From Undibacterium_A arcticum (GTDB lineage Bacteria > Pseudomonadota > Gammaproteobacteria > Burkholderiales > Burkholderiaceae_D), in the NCBI RefSeq assembly GCF_042660705.1, contig NZ_JBHSUQ010000001.1: 64,000 nt of DNA; one strand, given 5' to 3'. The translations under genes and the position numbers were made by a program. This document shows, piece by piece, positions 53,295 to 62,953 of the stretch. The notes beneath the pieces were generated by a model. That model made no database searches. It was not told where the DNA came from and saw only the letters and a list, made by a program, of their open reading frames with translations. Position 1 is the first letter of the stretch. Each line of letters begins with the position of its first letter.

Positions 53295-54086
53295 ATGACA
53301 ACCGACTACAAGCCAGACTCAAACAAGACTTCGATTCAGGTGATCGAACGCATGGTATCGCTGCTGGACGCGCTCGCGACCTATACCGACCCGGTCAGCC
53401 TGAAGGAGCTGTCGAAGGTATCGGGCCTGCATCCGTCGACTGCGCATCGCATCCTGAACGACATGGTCACCACCCGCTTCGTCGACCGGGTGGAACCGGG
53501 CACCTACCGGCTCGGCATGCGCCTGCTGGAACTGGGTAACATCGTCAAGAGCCGGCTCAGCGTGCGCGAAGCGGCGATCGATTTCATGCGCGCGCTGCAC
53601 AAGAAAACCAATCAGACCATCAATCTGTCGGTGCGCCAGGGCGACGAGATCGTCTACATCGACCGCGCGTTTTCCGAGCGCTCCGGCATGCAGGTGGTAC
53701 GCGCGATCGGCGGCCGCGGCCCGCTGCACCTGACCTCGACCGGCAAACTGTTCCTGTCGGTGGACGACCCCAAAGCGGTACGCGCCTATGCCACCCGCAC
53801 CGGCCTGGCCGGCCACAACAAGAATTCGATCACCGACCTGGCCAAGCTGGAACGTGACCTCAGCCTGGTCCGATCGCGCGGCTACGCGCGCGACAATGAG
53901 GAGCTGGAACTGGGCGTGCGCTGCATGGCCGCCGGCATCCGCGACGACAGCGGCAAACTGATCGCCGGCCTATCGATCTCGGCCCCGGCCGACCGCCTGC
54001 AGGATGAGTGGATCGAGGACCTGATCAAGACTGCGAACCAGATTTCCGCCACCATGGGGTATGCGCCCGAGACCGCCGAAGAATAG
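53295..54086 (+). CDS. IclR-family transcriptional regulator
   Basis: A 263-residue regulator: winged helix (IERMVSLLDALATYTDPVSL; SGLHPSTAHRILNDMVTTRF) and an effector-binding GAF-like domain (DEIVYIDRAFSERSGMQVV, LHLTSTGKLFLSV, GVRCMAAGIRD). The ATG at 53295 is preferred to a TTG at 53274. It is divergent from lutAB, so it probably controls them, but its ligand is not known. Confidence 0.9.
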   Translation: MTTDYKPDSNKTSIQVIERMVSLLDALATYTDPVSLKELSKVSGLHPSTAHRILNDMVTTRFVDRVEPGTYRLGMRLLELGNIVKSRLSVREAAIDFMRALHKKTNQTINLSVRQGDEIVYIDRAFSERSGMQVVRAIGGRGPLHLTSTGKLFLSVDDPKAVRAYATRTGLAGHNKNSITDLAKLERDLSLVRSRGYARDNEELELGVRCMAAGIRDDSGKLIAGLSISAPADRLQDEWIEDLIKTANQISATMGYAPETAEE

Positions 54087-54309
54087 GTTTTGGTGGGAGT
54101 ATGGGCGAAATTTATTCTAGCGCCCATGATTTCATTGCGGATTCAAATATACACACCCCAGTATTACATTGCGTTGGGAGGCGCTTGAGGCGTCGGAAAC
54201 GCTCGCGGGGTGCGCTTGCGCAGCTGGCGGCAACCGACCACAGCGTGCCGGCGATGATTCGTCGGTCGTCACGACGCAGCAATCGACGCGCGCAAAAATC
54301 AAGCGATCC
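54087..54309. other. Spacer before the shared terminator
   Basis: The space between the iclR-type stop and the terminator holds no gene that I can support. Confidence 0.4.
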
Positions 54310-54344
54310 AAAAAAAATGGCGAACCGCGGTTCGCCATTTTTTT
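54310..54344. terminator. Bidirectional terminator between iclR-type gene and pbpG
   Basis: A perfect 22-base palindrome ATGGCGAACCGCGGTTCGCC-AT is flanked by eight A on the left and seven T on the right, so it can end transcripts from both converging genes. Confidence 0.9.
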
Positions 54345-54392
54345 AATCGTATCGACCGCAATCAGCCGGCCTGATCCGCCGACCTGCACGAA

Positions 54393-55502
54393 TCAGCTCT
54401 GCGGCACCTCAGCCACATTGCGCACCACCGCCTGCGGGGTGGCGCCGACCAGCCATTTGCGGATACGACCGGCATCGGCCAGGCGCGATTGCTTGCCCTT
54501 CGAATCGAGGAAAATCATCACGATGGCGCGCCCTTCGATCATCGCCTGCATCACCAGGCAGCGCCCGGCTTCGTTGATGTAGCCGGTTTTTTGCAGACCG
54601 ATCTCCCAGCCCGGACTGGCGACCAGGTGGTTGGTGTTGGCGTATTGCAGCGCGTGGCCACCGGCACCGGTCTCGACCACGTATTTCGGGTCGGTCGAAT
54701 ACTGGCAGATGATCGGATATTTTTGCGCGGCGATGACCAGCTTGGCCAAGTCGCGCGCACTGGCGACGTTGTGGCTCGAGAGGCCGTTGGAATCGACGTA
54801 GTGGGTGTCAAGCATGCCGAGCGCCTTGGCTTTCGCATTCATCGCGACCACGAACGCCGGCAGGCCGCCCGGATAGCTGCGGCCGAGCGCAGACGCGGCA
54901 CGATTTTCGGAACTCATCAGTGCGATATGCAGCATGTTGGCGCGCGTCAGCTGCGAGCCGACACGTAGCCGGGAGCCGCTGTTCTTTTCGTGATCGACGT
55001 CTTCTTCCGTGATCTCCAGCAGTTCGTCCATGTTCTGATTCGCCTCGACCACGATCACGCTGGTCATCAGCTTGGTGATCGATGCGATCGGCAGCGCAAC
55101 GCTGGAATTCTTCTCGAACAGGACCTTGGAGCTGGACTGGTCCAGGACCAGCGCGACGCTCGATTTCAGATCGAGCGGATCGCGCGTCAGATTCAGGCCA
55201 GCAATGTCGCCCGCAGTCAATACCGGCGGCACCGCTGGAATGACGGGGCCGAGCGCGACACGTTGATAGATCAGCTTGCGCTTGCCGTGTACGTAGACCA
55301 CCTTGCGCACGAGTTTCTCATGTGCGTCGAGCGATACCCCGGCGCCTTGCGGCGCAGCGGCGTGATGCCGGCCTTTATGTTTGGCGTGGCCGGAGCTTTT
55401 CGCGCTCTCCTGTGTGCTGGTCGCAGCCGCGGCATCGATAGCCGGTATGGTGCCCAAAGCAAACAAAAGCGATAAGGCCACGCCAAAGGCGGATTTGAAC
55501 AT
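54393..55502 (-). CDS. pbpG: D-alanyl-D-alanine endopeptidase (penicillin-binding protein 7)
   Basis: A peptidase S11 family protein, 369 residues, that trims peptidoglycan cross-links in the periplasm. Signal peptide (SAFGVALSLLFALGTIPAIDA), a His/Lys-rich linker, then SxxK (SITK, Ser141 and Lys144), SxN (SEN, 198-200) and KTG (305-307). All catalytic residues present. It converges with the iclR-type gene onto a shared terminator. Confidence 0.93.
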   Translation of the reverse strand: MFKSAFGVALSLLFALGTIPAIDAAAATSTQESAKSSGHAKHKGRHHAAAPQGAGVSLDAHEKLVRKVVYVHGKRKLIYQRVALGPVIPAVPPVLTAGDIAGLNLTRDPLDLKSSVALVLDQSSSKVLFEKNSSVALPIASITKLMTSVIVVEANQNMDELLEITEEDVDHEKNSGSRLRVGSQLTRANMLHIALMSSENRAASALGRSYPGGLPAFVVAMNAKAKALGMLDTHYVDSNGLSSHNVASARDLAKLVIAAQKYPIICQYSTDPKYVVETGAGGHALQYANTNHLVASPGWEIGLQKTGYINEAGRCLVMQAMIEGRAIVMIFLDSKGKQSRLADAGRIRKWLVGATPQAVVRNVAEVPQS

Positions 55503-55745
55503 CAGTGACTCCCTGATTCTTGCGGAGGGTTAAAATTGCAGTTTAGCAAAACGCCTAAAAATCGCAAGGGAATTAAGCACTTAGCGCCGATAACTCAACA
55601 ACTTTCTGCGCGTTGTTAAGCTATTTACACTTTAATTTCCATATAGATAATTTCAATCCATTAATGTATTTTTGCAAGAAAATTACATGGAAATCTTGAC
55701 GGGGATCAATCTTCGGCAGGGAACCCAGCTGTGGCGCTAATTGCG

Positions 55746-56489
55746 CTAATCCATGAACTTGACAAAGCCGGGCACCGATTCGCGCTCGGTGATCAGTGAA
55801 TTTTCGATGCGCTCCAGATCGGCGTAACCCAGCGACATGCCGCACACCACCATCTCGTTGTCGGGCAACTGCAGTACCTGGCCGATGATCTTGTGATACT
55901 GGGTGAATGCCGCCTGCGGACAGGTGTCGAGTCCACGGCCGCGTGCGGCGACCATGATGTTTTGCAGGAACATGCCGTAATCGAGCCACGAGCCCTGTTC
56001 CATCACACGATCGATGGTAAATATCAGGCCGACCGGCGCATCGAAAAAGCGGTAGTTGCGGCCATGCTGGGCGTGCATGCCGCTCTTGTTGTCGCGCGTC
56101 AGTTCGAGCAGCGCGTACAGATCCCAGCCGACTTTGCGGCGGCGGTCAATATATGGCGACGACCATTGCCGCGGATAGTAGTGATAGTGCTCGGTGTGCT
56201 GGCTGGCCAGCGCCGGATCATTGTGCGTCTTTATGATCTCGTCGGATAACTGCTGTTTGACCTGGCCAGTCAGCACATAGACTTTCCACGGCTGGGTATT
56301 GGTGCCCGATGGCGCGCGCGCGGCGACTTCCAGAATCTTCTCAATTTCTTCACGCGGCACCGGCGTCGGCAGAAAGGCGCGGATCGAGCGGCGCGACGTG
56401 ATTGCAGCGTCGACGATTTTTTGTTCGGCGGTCGCAATCAGCGTTGGCGCGGCATGTGGGTGCTGCGGATGTTCAGCGCTTGTCGTCAT
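55746..56489 (-). CDS. Nitroreductase-family flavoprotein
   Basis: A 247-residue FMN-dependent oxidoreductase: RRSIRAFLPTPVPREEIEKI, ARAPSGTNTQPWKVYVLTG, and GLDTCPQAAFTQYHKII. The ATG at 56489 has AGGGGGA upstream and is preferred to the far start at 56657. It overlaps the end of the thioesterase gene by 17 bases. Substrate unknown (nitroaromatics or quinones). Confidence 0.9.
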   Translation of the reverse strand: MTTSAEHPQHPHAAPTLIATAEQKIVDAAITSRRSIRAFLPTPVPREEIEKILEVAARAPSGTNTQPWKVYVLTGQVKQQLSDEIIKTHNDPALASQHTEHYHYYPRQWSSPYIDRRRKVGWDLYALLELTRDNKSGMHAQHGRNYRFFDAPVGLIFTIDRVMEQGSWLDYGMFLQNIMVAARGRGLDTCPQAAFTQYHKIIGQVLQLPDNEMVVCGMSLGYADLERIENSLITERESVPGFVKFMD

Positions 56490-56925
56490 GTGGTTCCCCC
56501 TGAATGGATTGCAATAGTTCCCGCATGCTTGCGGGAATCGGTACCGGCCGGCGGCTGGTGCGATCGACATATACGTGCACAAAATGCCCTTGCACCGCTG
56601 CCATGTCATCGTTGGCCCGGAAGATGGCGATCTCGTAGCGCACGCTTGAATTGCCAAGCCGGCCGACGCAGATGCCGACGCTGACCGGATCGGGAAATGC
56701 GAACGATGAAAAATAATTGCACTGGGTCTCGATCACCAGTCCAATCAGCGCGCCATGTTCGATGTCGAGCGCGTGATTGACGATCAGGAACTGGTTTACG
56801 GCCGTGTCGAACCAGCTGTAATACACGACATTGTTGACGTGACCGTAGGCGTCGTTATCGCTCCAGCGCGTCGTGATCGGATGAAAGTGCTTGAATGCAC
56901 TGCGATTTTTAATCAATGTCCGCAT
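56473..56925 (-). CDS. Hotdog-fold acyl-CoA thioesterase (YbgC/4HBT type)
   Basis: A 150-residue hotdog thioesterase. The segment TRWSDNDAYGHVNNVVYYSW carries the catalytic Asp of YbgC-like enzymes (DxDxxxHVNN), and NYFSSFAFPDPVSVGICVGR follows. The ATG at 56925 has GGGAGATG upstream; the frame opens with a TTG at 56928. It is translationally coupled to the nitroreductase gene. Confidence 0.9.
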   Translation of the reverse strand: MRTLIKNRSAFKHFHPITTRWSDNDAYGHVNNVVYYSWFDTAVNQFLIVNHALDIEHGALIGLVIETQCNYFSSFAFPDPVSVGICVGRLGNSSVRYEIAIFRANDDMAAVQGHFVHVYVDRTSRRPVPIPASMRELLQSIQGEPHDDKR

Positions 56926-57263
56926 CAATTCATCTCCCTCGATGGCACCGGCAGCGCGCCTTATGGCTGATCAGACCGCCAAGGATATTGTGCAGTAAAT
57001 CATTACCCTTTGCATCACTCACGGTAGCTCCGATCGCCTTCGGGCCAATTGGTGTGCGCCGGGCACCAGGCGGTTAGCCAGGCGCCCCCGGATAAAAATA
57101 CTCCCATAACACGACCAGTATTCAGCCTTACTGTTATTTGATGGTGACAATATACCCCATGGCATATCAAAAAAATATGTCATCTGAGAATTGGTTAATG
57201 ACGATGAAAATTAACCAGCGCCAATCTTGCTTGTTACTCATTTGGTGCAGCGCACAAAAAACC
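56926..57263. other. Gene-free stretch upstream of phasin promoter
   Basis: AT-rich space between the divergent thioesterase gene and the phasin gene. No gene recognised. Confidence 0.4.
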
Positions 57264-57291
57264 TTGACATTATAAATCGCGCCACTACAAT
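57264..57291 (+). promoter_or_regulatory. Sigma-70 promoter of phasin gene
   Basis: TTGACA (57264-57269) and TACAAT (57286-57291) with a 16-base spacer, 94 bases before the phasin ATG. Confidence 0.7.
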
Positions 57292-57385
57292 AGGACTTGT
57301 TGCAACGCACCAAAACAGTGCTGACCCAGTGCAAGCACATCCAGACCGATTTTGCGGTACTTGTTGACCCTTAAAGGAGAACTCT

Positions 57386-57953
57386 ATGTTTACCATCCCA
57401 GAACAATTTTCTGCAGCCACCAAAGCCAATTTTGAAGCCCAGCTCGCGTTGCTGACTTCGTTGACCAACAAGACTTTCGAAAGCGTCGAAAAACTGGTCG
57501 ATCTGAACATCAACGCTGCCAAGACTTCGCTGGAAGAGTCGACCATTGCCGCCAAGCAGATCCTGGCCGCCAAAGATCCACAAGAATTTCTCGCTGACCA
57601 CTGCGCACGCCCAGCCGAATGCCGAAAAGGCGCTGGCTTACGGCCGCCATCTGGCAAGCATCGCTTCGAGCGCACAAGCCGAGTTCACCAAGGCTGCCGA
57701 AGAGCAGATTTCCGAGACCAACCGCAAGGTGCTGTCGCTGATCGAAGACGTGACCAAGAACGCGCCAGCAGGTTCGGAAAATGCCGTCGCCATCCTGAAG
57801 TCGACTATCGGCAACGCTAGCGCCGGCTACGAACAACTGACCAAGACCACCAAGCAAGCGGTCGAGGCGCTGGAAGCCAACTTCAACACCGCCGTGAACC
57901 AGTTCTCGCAAGCGGCTGAAAAAGCAACGCCACGCGCCGCTGCCAAGAAATAA
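57386..57953 (+). CDS. phaP: Phasin PhaP, frameshifted
   Basis: Phasins coat polyhydroxyalkanoate granules and set their size. Start MFTIPEQFSAATKANFEAQL (AAAGGAG upstream) and VEKLVDLNINAAKTSLEES are typical. The frame breaks at 57587-57589: first frame reads KDPQEFLADHC, second continues SLTTAHAQPNAEKALAYGR to EKATPRAAAKK. Two missing T give PQEFFSLTTAHAQ. The whole is about 190 residues, mostly amphipathic helix. The start has a strong promoter and the end a strong terminator, as for an abundant protein. Confidence 0.92.
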
Positions 57954-58015
57954 TGCTGTAGCGCAGGGTGCGGTTGCCGAGCGACCGAACCCTGCCAGTC
58001 GTCGGTACTGTTGTC

Positions 58016-58045
58016 ATGCCCCGGATGAATCGGGGCATTTTTTTT
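58016..58045 (+). terminator. Terminator after phaP
   Basis: Stem ATGCCCCG/CGGGGCAT with a seven-base loop followed by a run of T. It lies 60 bases after the phasin stop. Confidence 0.9.
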
Positions 58046-58170
58046 GCGCGTGGCGAACGTCCGGCCTCAGAATTGGTCCATCAATTTAGGCGATGCATGG
58101 ATGCTACGCGCCTGCCCTCTTGCGGCAGACCCGATCTTGCATTGTCGTCTGATGCCACCAGGAGCTTGCC

Positions 58171-58482
58171 ATGCTGTCACGCTTGCGTCGTATTTTGAAA
58201 GTCGTCGGTCGCGACCTGTTGCTGCTGTGGTATTGCTGTCGCGATCCTGCCACGCCCTGGTTCGTCAAGTTCGGCGCGGTGTTGCTGGCGCTGTATGCGA
58301 TCAGCCCGATCGATCTGGTGCCGGACACGATCCCGCTGCTGGGCTGGATCGACGATGTGGTGATCCTGAGCTTTGGTATTCCGGCGCTACTGAAGCTGGT
58401 GCCACCACCGGTGCTGGCGCATGCCGAGCCAACGGTCGGGCGTTTGCTGTCGAAATGGAAATTCTGGCGCGCCGGCACCTGA
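58171..58482 (+). CDS. DUF1232 (YkvA-like) small membrane protein
   Basis: A 103-residue protein with the family core YAISPIDLVPDTIPLLGWIDD inside two hydrophobic segments; the ATG at 58171 has AGGAGC upstream. The family function is unknown. It has the full Asp motif that the related protein at 30865-31137 lacks. Confidence 0.87.
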   Translation: MLSRLRRILKVVGRDLLLLWYCCRDPATPWFVKFGAVLLALYAISPIDLVPDTIPLLGWIDDVVILSFGIPALLKLVPPPVLAHAEPTVGRLLSKWKFWRAGT

Positions 58483-58527
58483 TACCGGCGGATCATCGCC
58501 GGTGTGACTATTCACTGCTTGAATGAC

Positions 58528-58566
58528 AAAACGCCATGCCGGTTGCCCGTGCATGGCGTTTTTTTG
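58528..58566. terminator. Bidirectional terminator between DUF1232 gene and livF
   Basis: Stem AAACGCCATGC/GCATGGCGTTT with an 11-base loop and T or A runs on both sides. It serves the two converging genes. Confidence 0.85.
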
Positions 58567-58609
58567 AACCAGGCACCGGTCCGTGATCGGAGCGGTGCCT
58601 GCTGTCCGC

Positions 58610-59332
58610 TTACTCTCCCAGATACGCCGCCTTGACGCGTGGATCGTCCAGCATGTCTTTCGCGTTGCCGCTCATGGTTACCAGACCGGAATCCATCACA
58701 TAGCCGCGATGCGCCGCCTGCAACGCCAGTTTCGCATTCTGTTCGACCAGCAGGACGGTCACGCCCTGGGCCGACACGTTACGCACCACTTCGAAGATTT
58801 TCTCGACCATGATCGGTGACAGGCCCATCGACGGCTCGTCCAGCAGCAGCAGCTCCGGATGGCTCATCAGCGCGCGCGCCATCGCCAGCATCTGCTGCTC
58901 GCCACCGGACAGGGTACCGGCCATCTGCGCCGCACGCTCTTTCAGACGCGGGAACACGCCGAACCATTTCTCGATATCGGCTTCGACGCCGGCCTTGTCG
59001 TCACGGACGTAGGCGCCCATCAGCAGGTTCTCGTAGATGCTCATGCGCGTGAATACGCCACGGCCTTCCGGCACCATCGCAAGGTTCTGCTTGACCAGCT
59101 GGAACGAGGTCGTGCCCTTGATCGGCTTCCCCAAATAATGGATGTCGCCGTCGACCTTGCAGTCAGGCAGGGTGCCGGTGATCGCTTTCAGCGTGGTGGT
59201 CTTGCCGGCGCCATTGGCGCCGATCAGGGTGACCAGTTCGCCCTTGTTGACTTCGAGGTCGATGCCCTTGACCGCCTGGATGCCGCCGTACGCGACCTTC
59301 AGGCCGCTGATTTTCAGTACGCTTTGAGTCAT
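58610..59332 (-). CDS. livF: Branched-chain amino acid ABC transporter ATPase LivF
   Basis: ATPase of the leucine/isoleucine/valine importer, 240 residues. Walker A GANGAGKTT, signature LSGGEQQMLAMARAL, Walker B LLLLDEPSMGLSP. Start overlaps the livG stop as TAATG (ATG at 59332). Last gene of livHMGF. Confidence 0.94.
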   Translation of the reverse strand: MTQSVLKISGLKVAYGGIQAVKGIDLEVNKGELVTLIGANGAGKTTTLKAITGTLPDCKVDGDIHYLGKPIKGTTSFQLVKQNLAMVPEGRGVFTRMSIYENLLMGAYVRDDKAGVEADIEKWFGVFPRLKERAAQMAGTLSGGEQQMLAMARALMSHPELLLLDEPSMGLSPIMVEKIFEVVRNVSAQGVTVLLVEQNAKLALQAAHRGYVMDSGLVTMSGNAKDMLDDPRVKAAYLGE

Positions 59333-60102
59333 TAGTGCGATCCTCCCAAATATGCCTCGATGACTGCCTGGTTTTTTTGCACGTCTGCCGGTACGCCTTC
59401 CGCGATCGGCTTGCCGTAATCGAGTACGGTGATGCGGTCGCACAGGCCCATCACCAGTTTGACGTCGTGTTCAATCAGCAGAATCGTCTTGCCTTCTGCC
59501 TTGATCTTGACCAGCAATTCACGCAACGCCATCTTCTCGGTCGCGTTCATGCCGGCGGCCGGCTCATCCAGCGCCAGCAGCTGCGGGTCGGTCGCCAATG
59601 CGCGCGCGATTTCGAGACGGCGCTGATCGCCGTACGACAGGTGCCGCGCGGTACGCTCGGCGAATTTTGCGATGCCGACGAAATCGAGCAGCTCCATCGC
59701 ACGTTGGCGAATCTCCTGCTCTTCCTTGCGCGCGGCCTTGTGGTGGAACACGGCGCCGAACACGCCCTGTTGGGTGCGCACGTGGCGTCCGACCATCACG
59801 TTTTCGACCGCGCTCATCTCGCTGAACAGGCGGATGTTCTGGAACGTGCGGGCAATGCCGGCCTTGGCCACCTCGTGCGGTGCCGATGGTGAATACGGCT
59901 TGCCGGCCAGCTCGAAGGAGCCGGTGTCAGGCTGGTACAGACCGGTGATCACGTTGAAGAACGTGGTCTTGCCGGCACCGTTCGGGCCGATCAGGCCGTA
60001 GATCTGGCCCTTGGTGATCTTGACGCTGACATTGGACAGCGCCTGCAAACCGCCGAACCGCTTGTTGACGCCGGCGATATTAAGAATGATTTGTTCGCTC
60101 AT
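59332..60102 (-). CDS. livG: Branched-chain amino acid ABC transporter ATPase LivG
   Basis: Second ATPase, 256 residues: Walker A GPNGAGKTT, signature LSYGDQRRLEIARAL, Walker B LLALDEPAAGMN, start MSEQIILNIAGVNKRFGG. Signature with SYGDQRRLE is typical of LivG. It follows livM by nine bases. Confidence 0.95.
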   Translation of the reverse strand: MSEQIILNIAGVNKRFGGLQALSNVSVKITKGQIYGLIGPNGAGKTTFFNVITGLYQPDTGSFELAGKPYSPSAPHEVAKAGIARTFQNIRLFSEMSAVENVMVGRHVRTQQGVFGAVFHHKAARKEEQEIRQRAMELLDFVGIAKFAERTARHLSYGDQRRLEIARALATDPQLLALDEPAAGMNATEKMALRELLVKIKAEGKTILLIEHDVKLVMGLCDRITVLDYGKPIAEGVPADVQKNQAVIEAYLGGSH

Positions 60103-60111
60103 GAAGAATCC

Positions 60112-61316
60112 TTAAATCGAAGCGGTGACAGTAGTCGTGGCCTTGATTGCGGCCTCGGGTCGGTCCTCATGCTTGGGCGCAGGCCACAAGCCAGCCGGGC
60201 GATTCAGCATGATCAGCACCATCGCCAGACCGTACAACAGCTGGCGCAGCACTTCGGCGTCGATCAGCACGTGGCCGAAGATCGCCATCTGTACCGGCTC
60301 CACCGTGTGACGCAGCACCTCAGGCAACGAGGCCAGAATCAGGCCGCCCAGCACCACGCCAGGGATATGCCCGATACCGCCCAGCACCACCATCGTCAAC
60401 ACCGCGATCGATTCGGTCAGCGCGAACGATTCCGGCGACACGAAGCCTTGGAACGATGCGAACATCGCGCCCGAGATACCGCCAAACGATGCACCCATCG
60501 CAAATGCCAGCAGTTTGACGTTGCGGGTATTGATGCCCATCGCCTTGGCGGCGATTTCGTCTTCGCGAATGGCGACCCAGGCGCGGCCGAGTCGCGAATG
60601 CTGCAGACGCACCGTCACGAAGATGATCGCGAGACACAACAACAGGAACAGGAAGTAATACGCAGTCACCGACGGCATCGAATTGCCGATCACGACCGTC
60701 GCGTGCGAACCCTGCTTGCCGGCCAGCGACACGCCAAAAATACGGATCGGATCGATCAGGTTCACCCCTTGCGGGCCATTGGTGATGTTGACCGGCGCAT
60801 TCAGATTGTTCATGAAGATACGGATGATCTCGCCGAAGCCGAGGGTCACGATCGCCAGATAATCGCCGCGCAGTTTCAGGGTCGGCGCACCGAGCAGCGC
60901 GCCGAACATACCGGCAAACGCGGCCGCGAGGGGCACGATGAACCAGACCGACAGATGGATACCGGTTTGCGCAATTTCAGCACCGAACACCCACAACAGG
61001 AAGTTGCCGACGACCGGATATTGATTGACGAACGATTCCAGCACCACCGCAAATTGCGGCGACGCCAGCAACGCCGTCATGTAGGCACCGAGCGCATAGA
61101 ATGCGATGTAACCGAGATCGAGCAAGCCGCAGAAACCGACCACGACGTTCAGTCCCAGCGCCAGCATGATGTACAGTAGCGCGAAGTCGATGATGCGGAC
61201 CCATGAGTTACCGAACTGGCCGGCGAAGAACGGGAACACGATCAGCAGGATGCCGAACACGGCCATACTGGCATAGGCCTTGGCGGGATTTGTTTGGTAT
61301 CGAATAGTTTAATCAT
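60112..61316 (-). CDS. livM: Branched-chain amino acid ABC transporter permease LivM, frameshifted
   Basis: LivM-type permease, about 400 residues, with ten or so membrane helices (GLNVVVGFCGLLDLGYIAFY; RLQHSRLGRAWVAIREDEIA). The main frame lacks a good start until an ATG inside; the true start ATG at 61316 (MIKLFDTKQIP) is in another frame. One missing C in the run 61285-61287 joins them as KQIPAKAYASMAVFGILLIV. It is followed by livG. Confidence 0.88.
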
Positions 61317-61327
61317 AGTGATTTCCT

Positions 61328-62257
61328 TTACGCGCGATCAGCTACGCGTTCGCCCATGATGCCGGACGGACGCAGCGTCAAAACGATGATCAGCACGATG
61401 AATGCAAAAATATCCTGATAGTTACTGCCGAAGAAACCGCCAGTCAGGTCGCCGATATAACCGGCGCCGAGGCTCTCGATCAGGCCGAGCACAATGCCTC
61501 CCAGCATCGCGCCATAGATGTTGCCGATACCGCCCAGCACCGCAGCGGAAAACGCTTTCAGGCCGGGCTGGAAGCCCATCGCAAACTGAGCCGACGCATA
61601 GTTGGCACCCCACATCACACCGGCCACGGCAGCCAGCGCGGCGCCGATCGCAAAGGTGGCGACGATCACCTTGTTCGAATCGACGCCCATCAGGCCAGCC
61701 ACCCGCGGGTTCTCGGCGGTGGCGCGCATGGCGCGGCCCATCTTGGTCTTTTCAACCAGCAACACCAGACCGACCATCGAGACGGTGGCCAGTACCAGCA
61801 GCATTACCTGGGTCTGCGAGATCAGCGCACCGCCGATATGCAGCGATTCGGACGGCATCAGTTGCGGGAACGGCAGCGGGCTGCGGCCCCATATCATCAT
61901 CGCGAAAGTCTGCAGCAAGAGCGAGACACCGATTGCGGTGATCAGCGGCGCCAGCCGCGGCGCATTGCGCAGCGGCCGGTAGGCGACGCGTTCGATGATC
62001 ACATTGACGATGACGCAGACCGGGATCGCGCCGATGATCGCAATGGCCAGTTTGACGATACCGGGCAAATCGGGCGCTACGTTCTGCACCACTTTCAGTA
62101 TCGTCAGGCCGGCCATTGCGCCGATCATCAGCACATCGCCGTGCGCAAAGTTAATCAAGTTCAGTACCCCGTACACCATCGTGTAACCGAGCGCGACCAG
62201 CGCATACATGCTGCCCAGCACCACTCCGTTAATCATTTGTTGGATAAATGTATCCAT
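61328..62257 (-). CDS. livH: Branched-chain amino acid ABC transporter permease LivH
   Basis: LivH-type permease, 309 residues: MDTFIQQMINGVVLGSMYAL, VYGVLNLINFAHGDVLMIG, and AVLGGIGNIYGAMLGGIVLG. First structural gene of livHMGF. A livK/livJ binding protein is not in the window. Immediately upstream is a leader ORF and a hairpin. Confidence 0.95.
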   Translation of the reverse strand: MDTFIQQMINGVVLGSMYALVALGYTMVYGVLNLINFAHGDVLMIGAMAGLTILKVVQNVAPDLPGIVKLAIAIIGAIPVCVIVNVIIERVAYRPLRNAPRLAPLITAIGVSLLLQTFAMMIWGRSPLPFPQLMPSESLHIGGALISQTQVMLLVLATVSMVGLVLLVEKTKMGRAMRATAENPRVAGLMGVDSNKVIVATFAIGAALAAVAGVMWGANYASAQFAMGFQPGLKAFSAAVLGGIGNIYGAMLGGIVLGLIESLGAGYIGDLTGGFFGSNYQDIFAFIVLIIVLTLRPSGIMGERVADRA

Positions 62258-62329
62258 ATTTTCGCCCTCTGTTTAAGTCATCTCGTGTCGTTGCGCGACG
62301 TCACTGCAGCGCAACATTTTTTATACTAA

Positions 62330-62364
62330 AACGGCACCCTGGCCAGATGGATGGGGGTGCCGTT
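62330..62364 (-). terminator. Leader hairpin before livH (possible attenuator)
   Basis: Minus-strand stem AACGGCACCC/GGGTGCCGTT with a 15-base loop, followed by a short TTTT run. It lies between the 19-residue leader ORF and livH, 73 bases before the livH start. Confidence 0.65.
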
Positions 62365-62379
62365 CGTTTGAAAAGCTGA

Positions 62380-62439
62380 TTATCCGACCAGAACGGTCAT
62401 GACTAATTGAGTGGCAAAATTGAGTTTGCAGTGCAACAT
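62380..62439 (-). CDS. Leader peptide of livHMGF, 19 residues
   Basis: MLHCKLNFATQLVMTVLVG-stop, with AGGAGA six bases before the ATG. Seven of its 19 residues are Leu or Val. It is too short for usual gene finding. A small peptide ahead of a terminator hairpin and a branched-chain transport operon is the layout of translation-coupled attenuation. Confidence 0.6.
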   Translation of the reverse strand: MLHCKLNFATQLVMTVLVG

Positions 62440-62953
62440 GTTACGTCTCCTGATTAATTTTTTTAAACATTTAGATGTTAGATAAATGTCTTTGTTAGTT
62501 GCGCGCACGTAACCATTAAAAACTGCCGGGGATTTTCCCGAAGTTGATTCAGCGCACAAATCTTGTGGACTTGGCGAACCTAGTGGTTCTCAGAGCATAG
62601 TACTCTGCTGATTATGATTCGTACAACCACATTCATCGAACGCGGACACCTGTCTTTGCTATGGGTCAAGCCCCGCAAAATTTGGCGCCGCCTATCATAA
62701 CGAAGAAGTCGAAAAACTATGAATGGAAATTGCCGCAATATTCTGAATATAATTTTTTGCGCACGCAACGCGGCCCCACGAGGGAGTCTGTCGGCGCGAT
62801 GGCTATTGGCCGGCGGGAAGGCGAACTGCGGCGCATCGGCGCGCACCGCGCGGCCGTGCTGACCGAACGAGCGTGGGAAGCGCGCCCGCCGCACGCCCGG
62901 GGGACGGGTCAGCAGCAGCGGCGATGGTGGGTAGAAAGGCGGGCCGCGCCCGA
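62440..62953. other. Gene-free stretch between ispH and liv leader
   Basis: No supported gene. Contains an inverted repeat ACATTTA/TAAATGT (62467-62489) just upstream of the liv leader that could be an operator. Minus-strand frame 62580-63047 is an Arg-rich shadow. Confidence 0.45.

Noticed and set aside
60091..61179. A 362-codon plus-strand open frame opposite livM
   Set aside because: Antisense shadow; composition Gln/His/Arg-rich.
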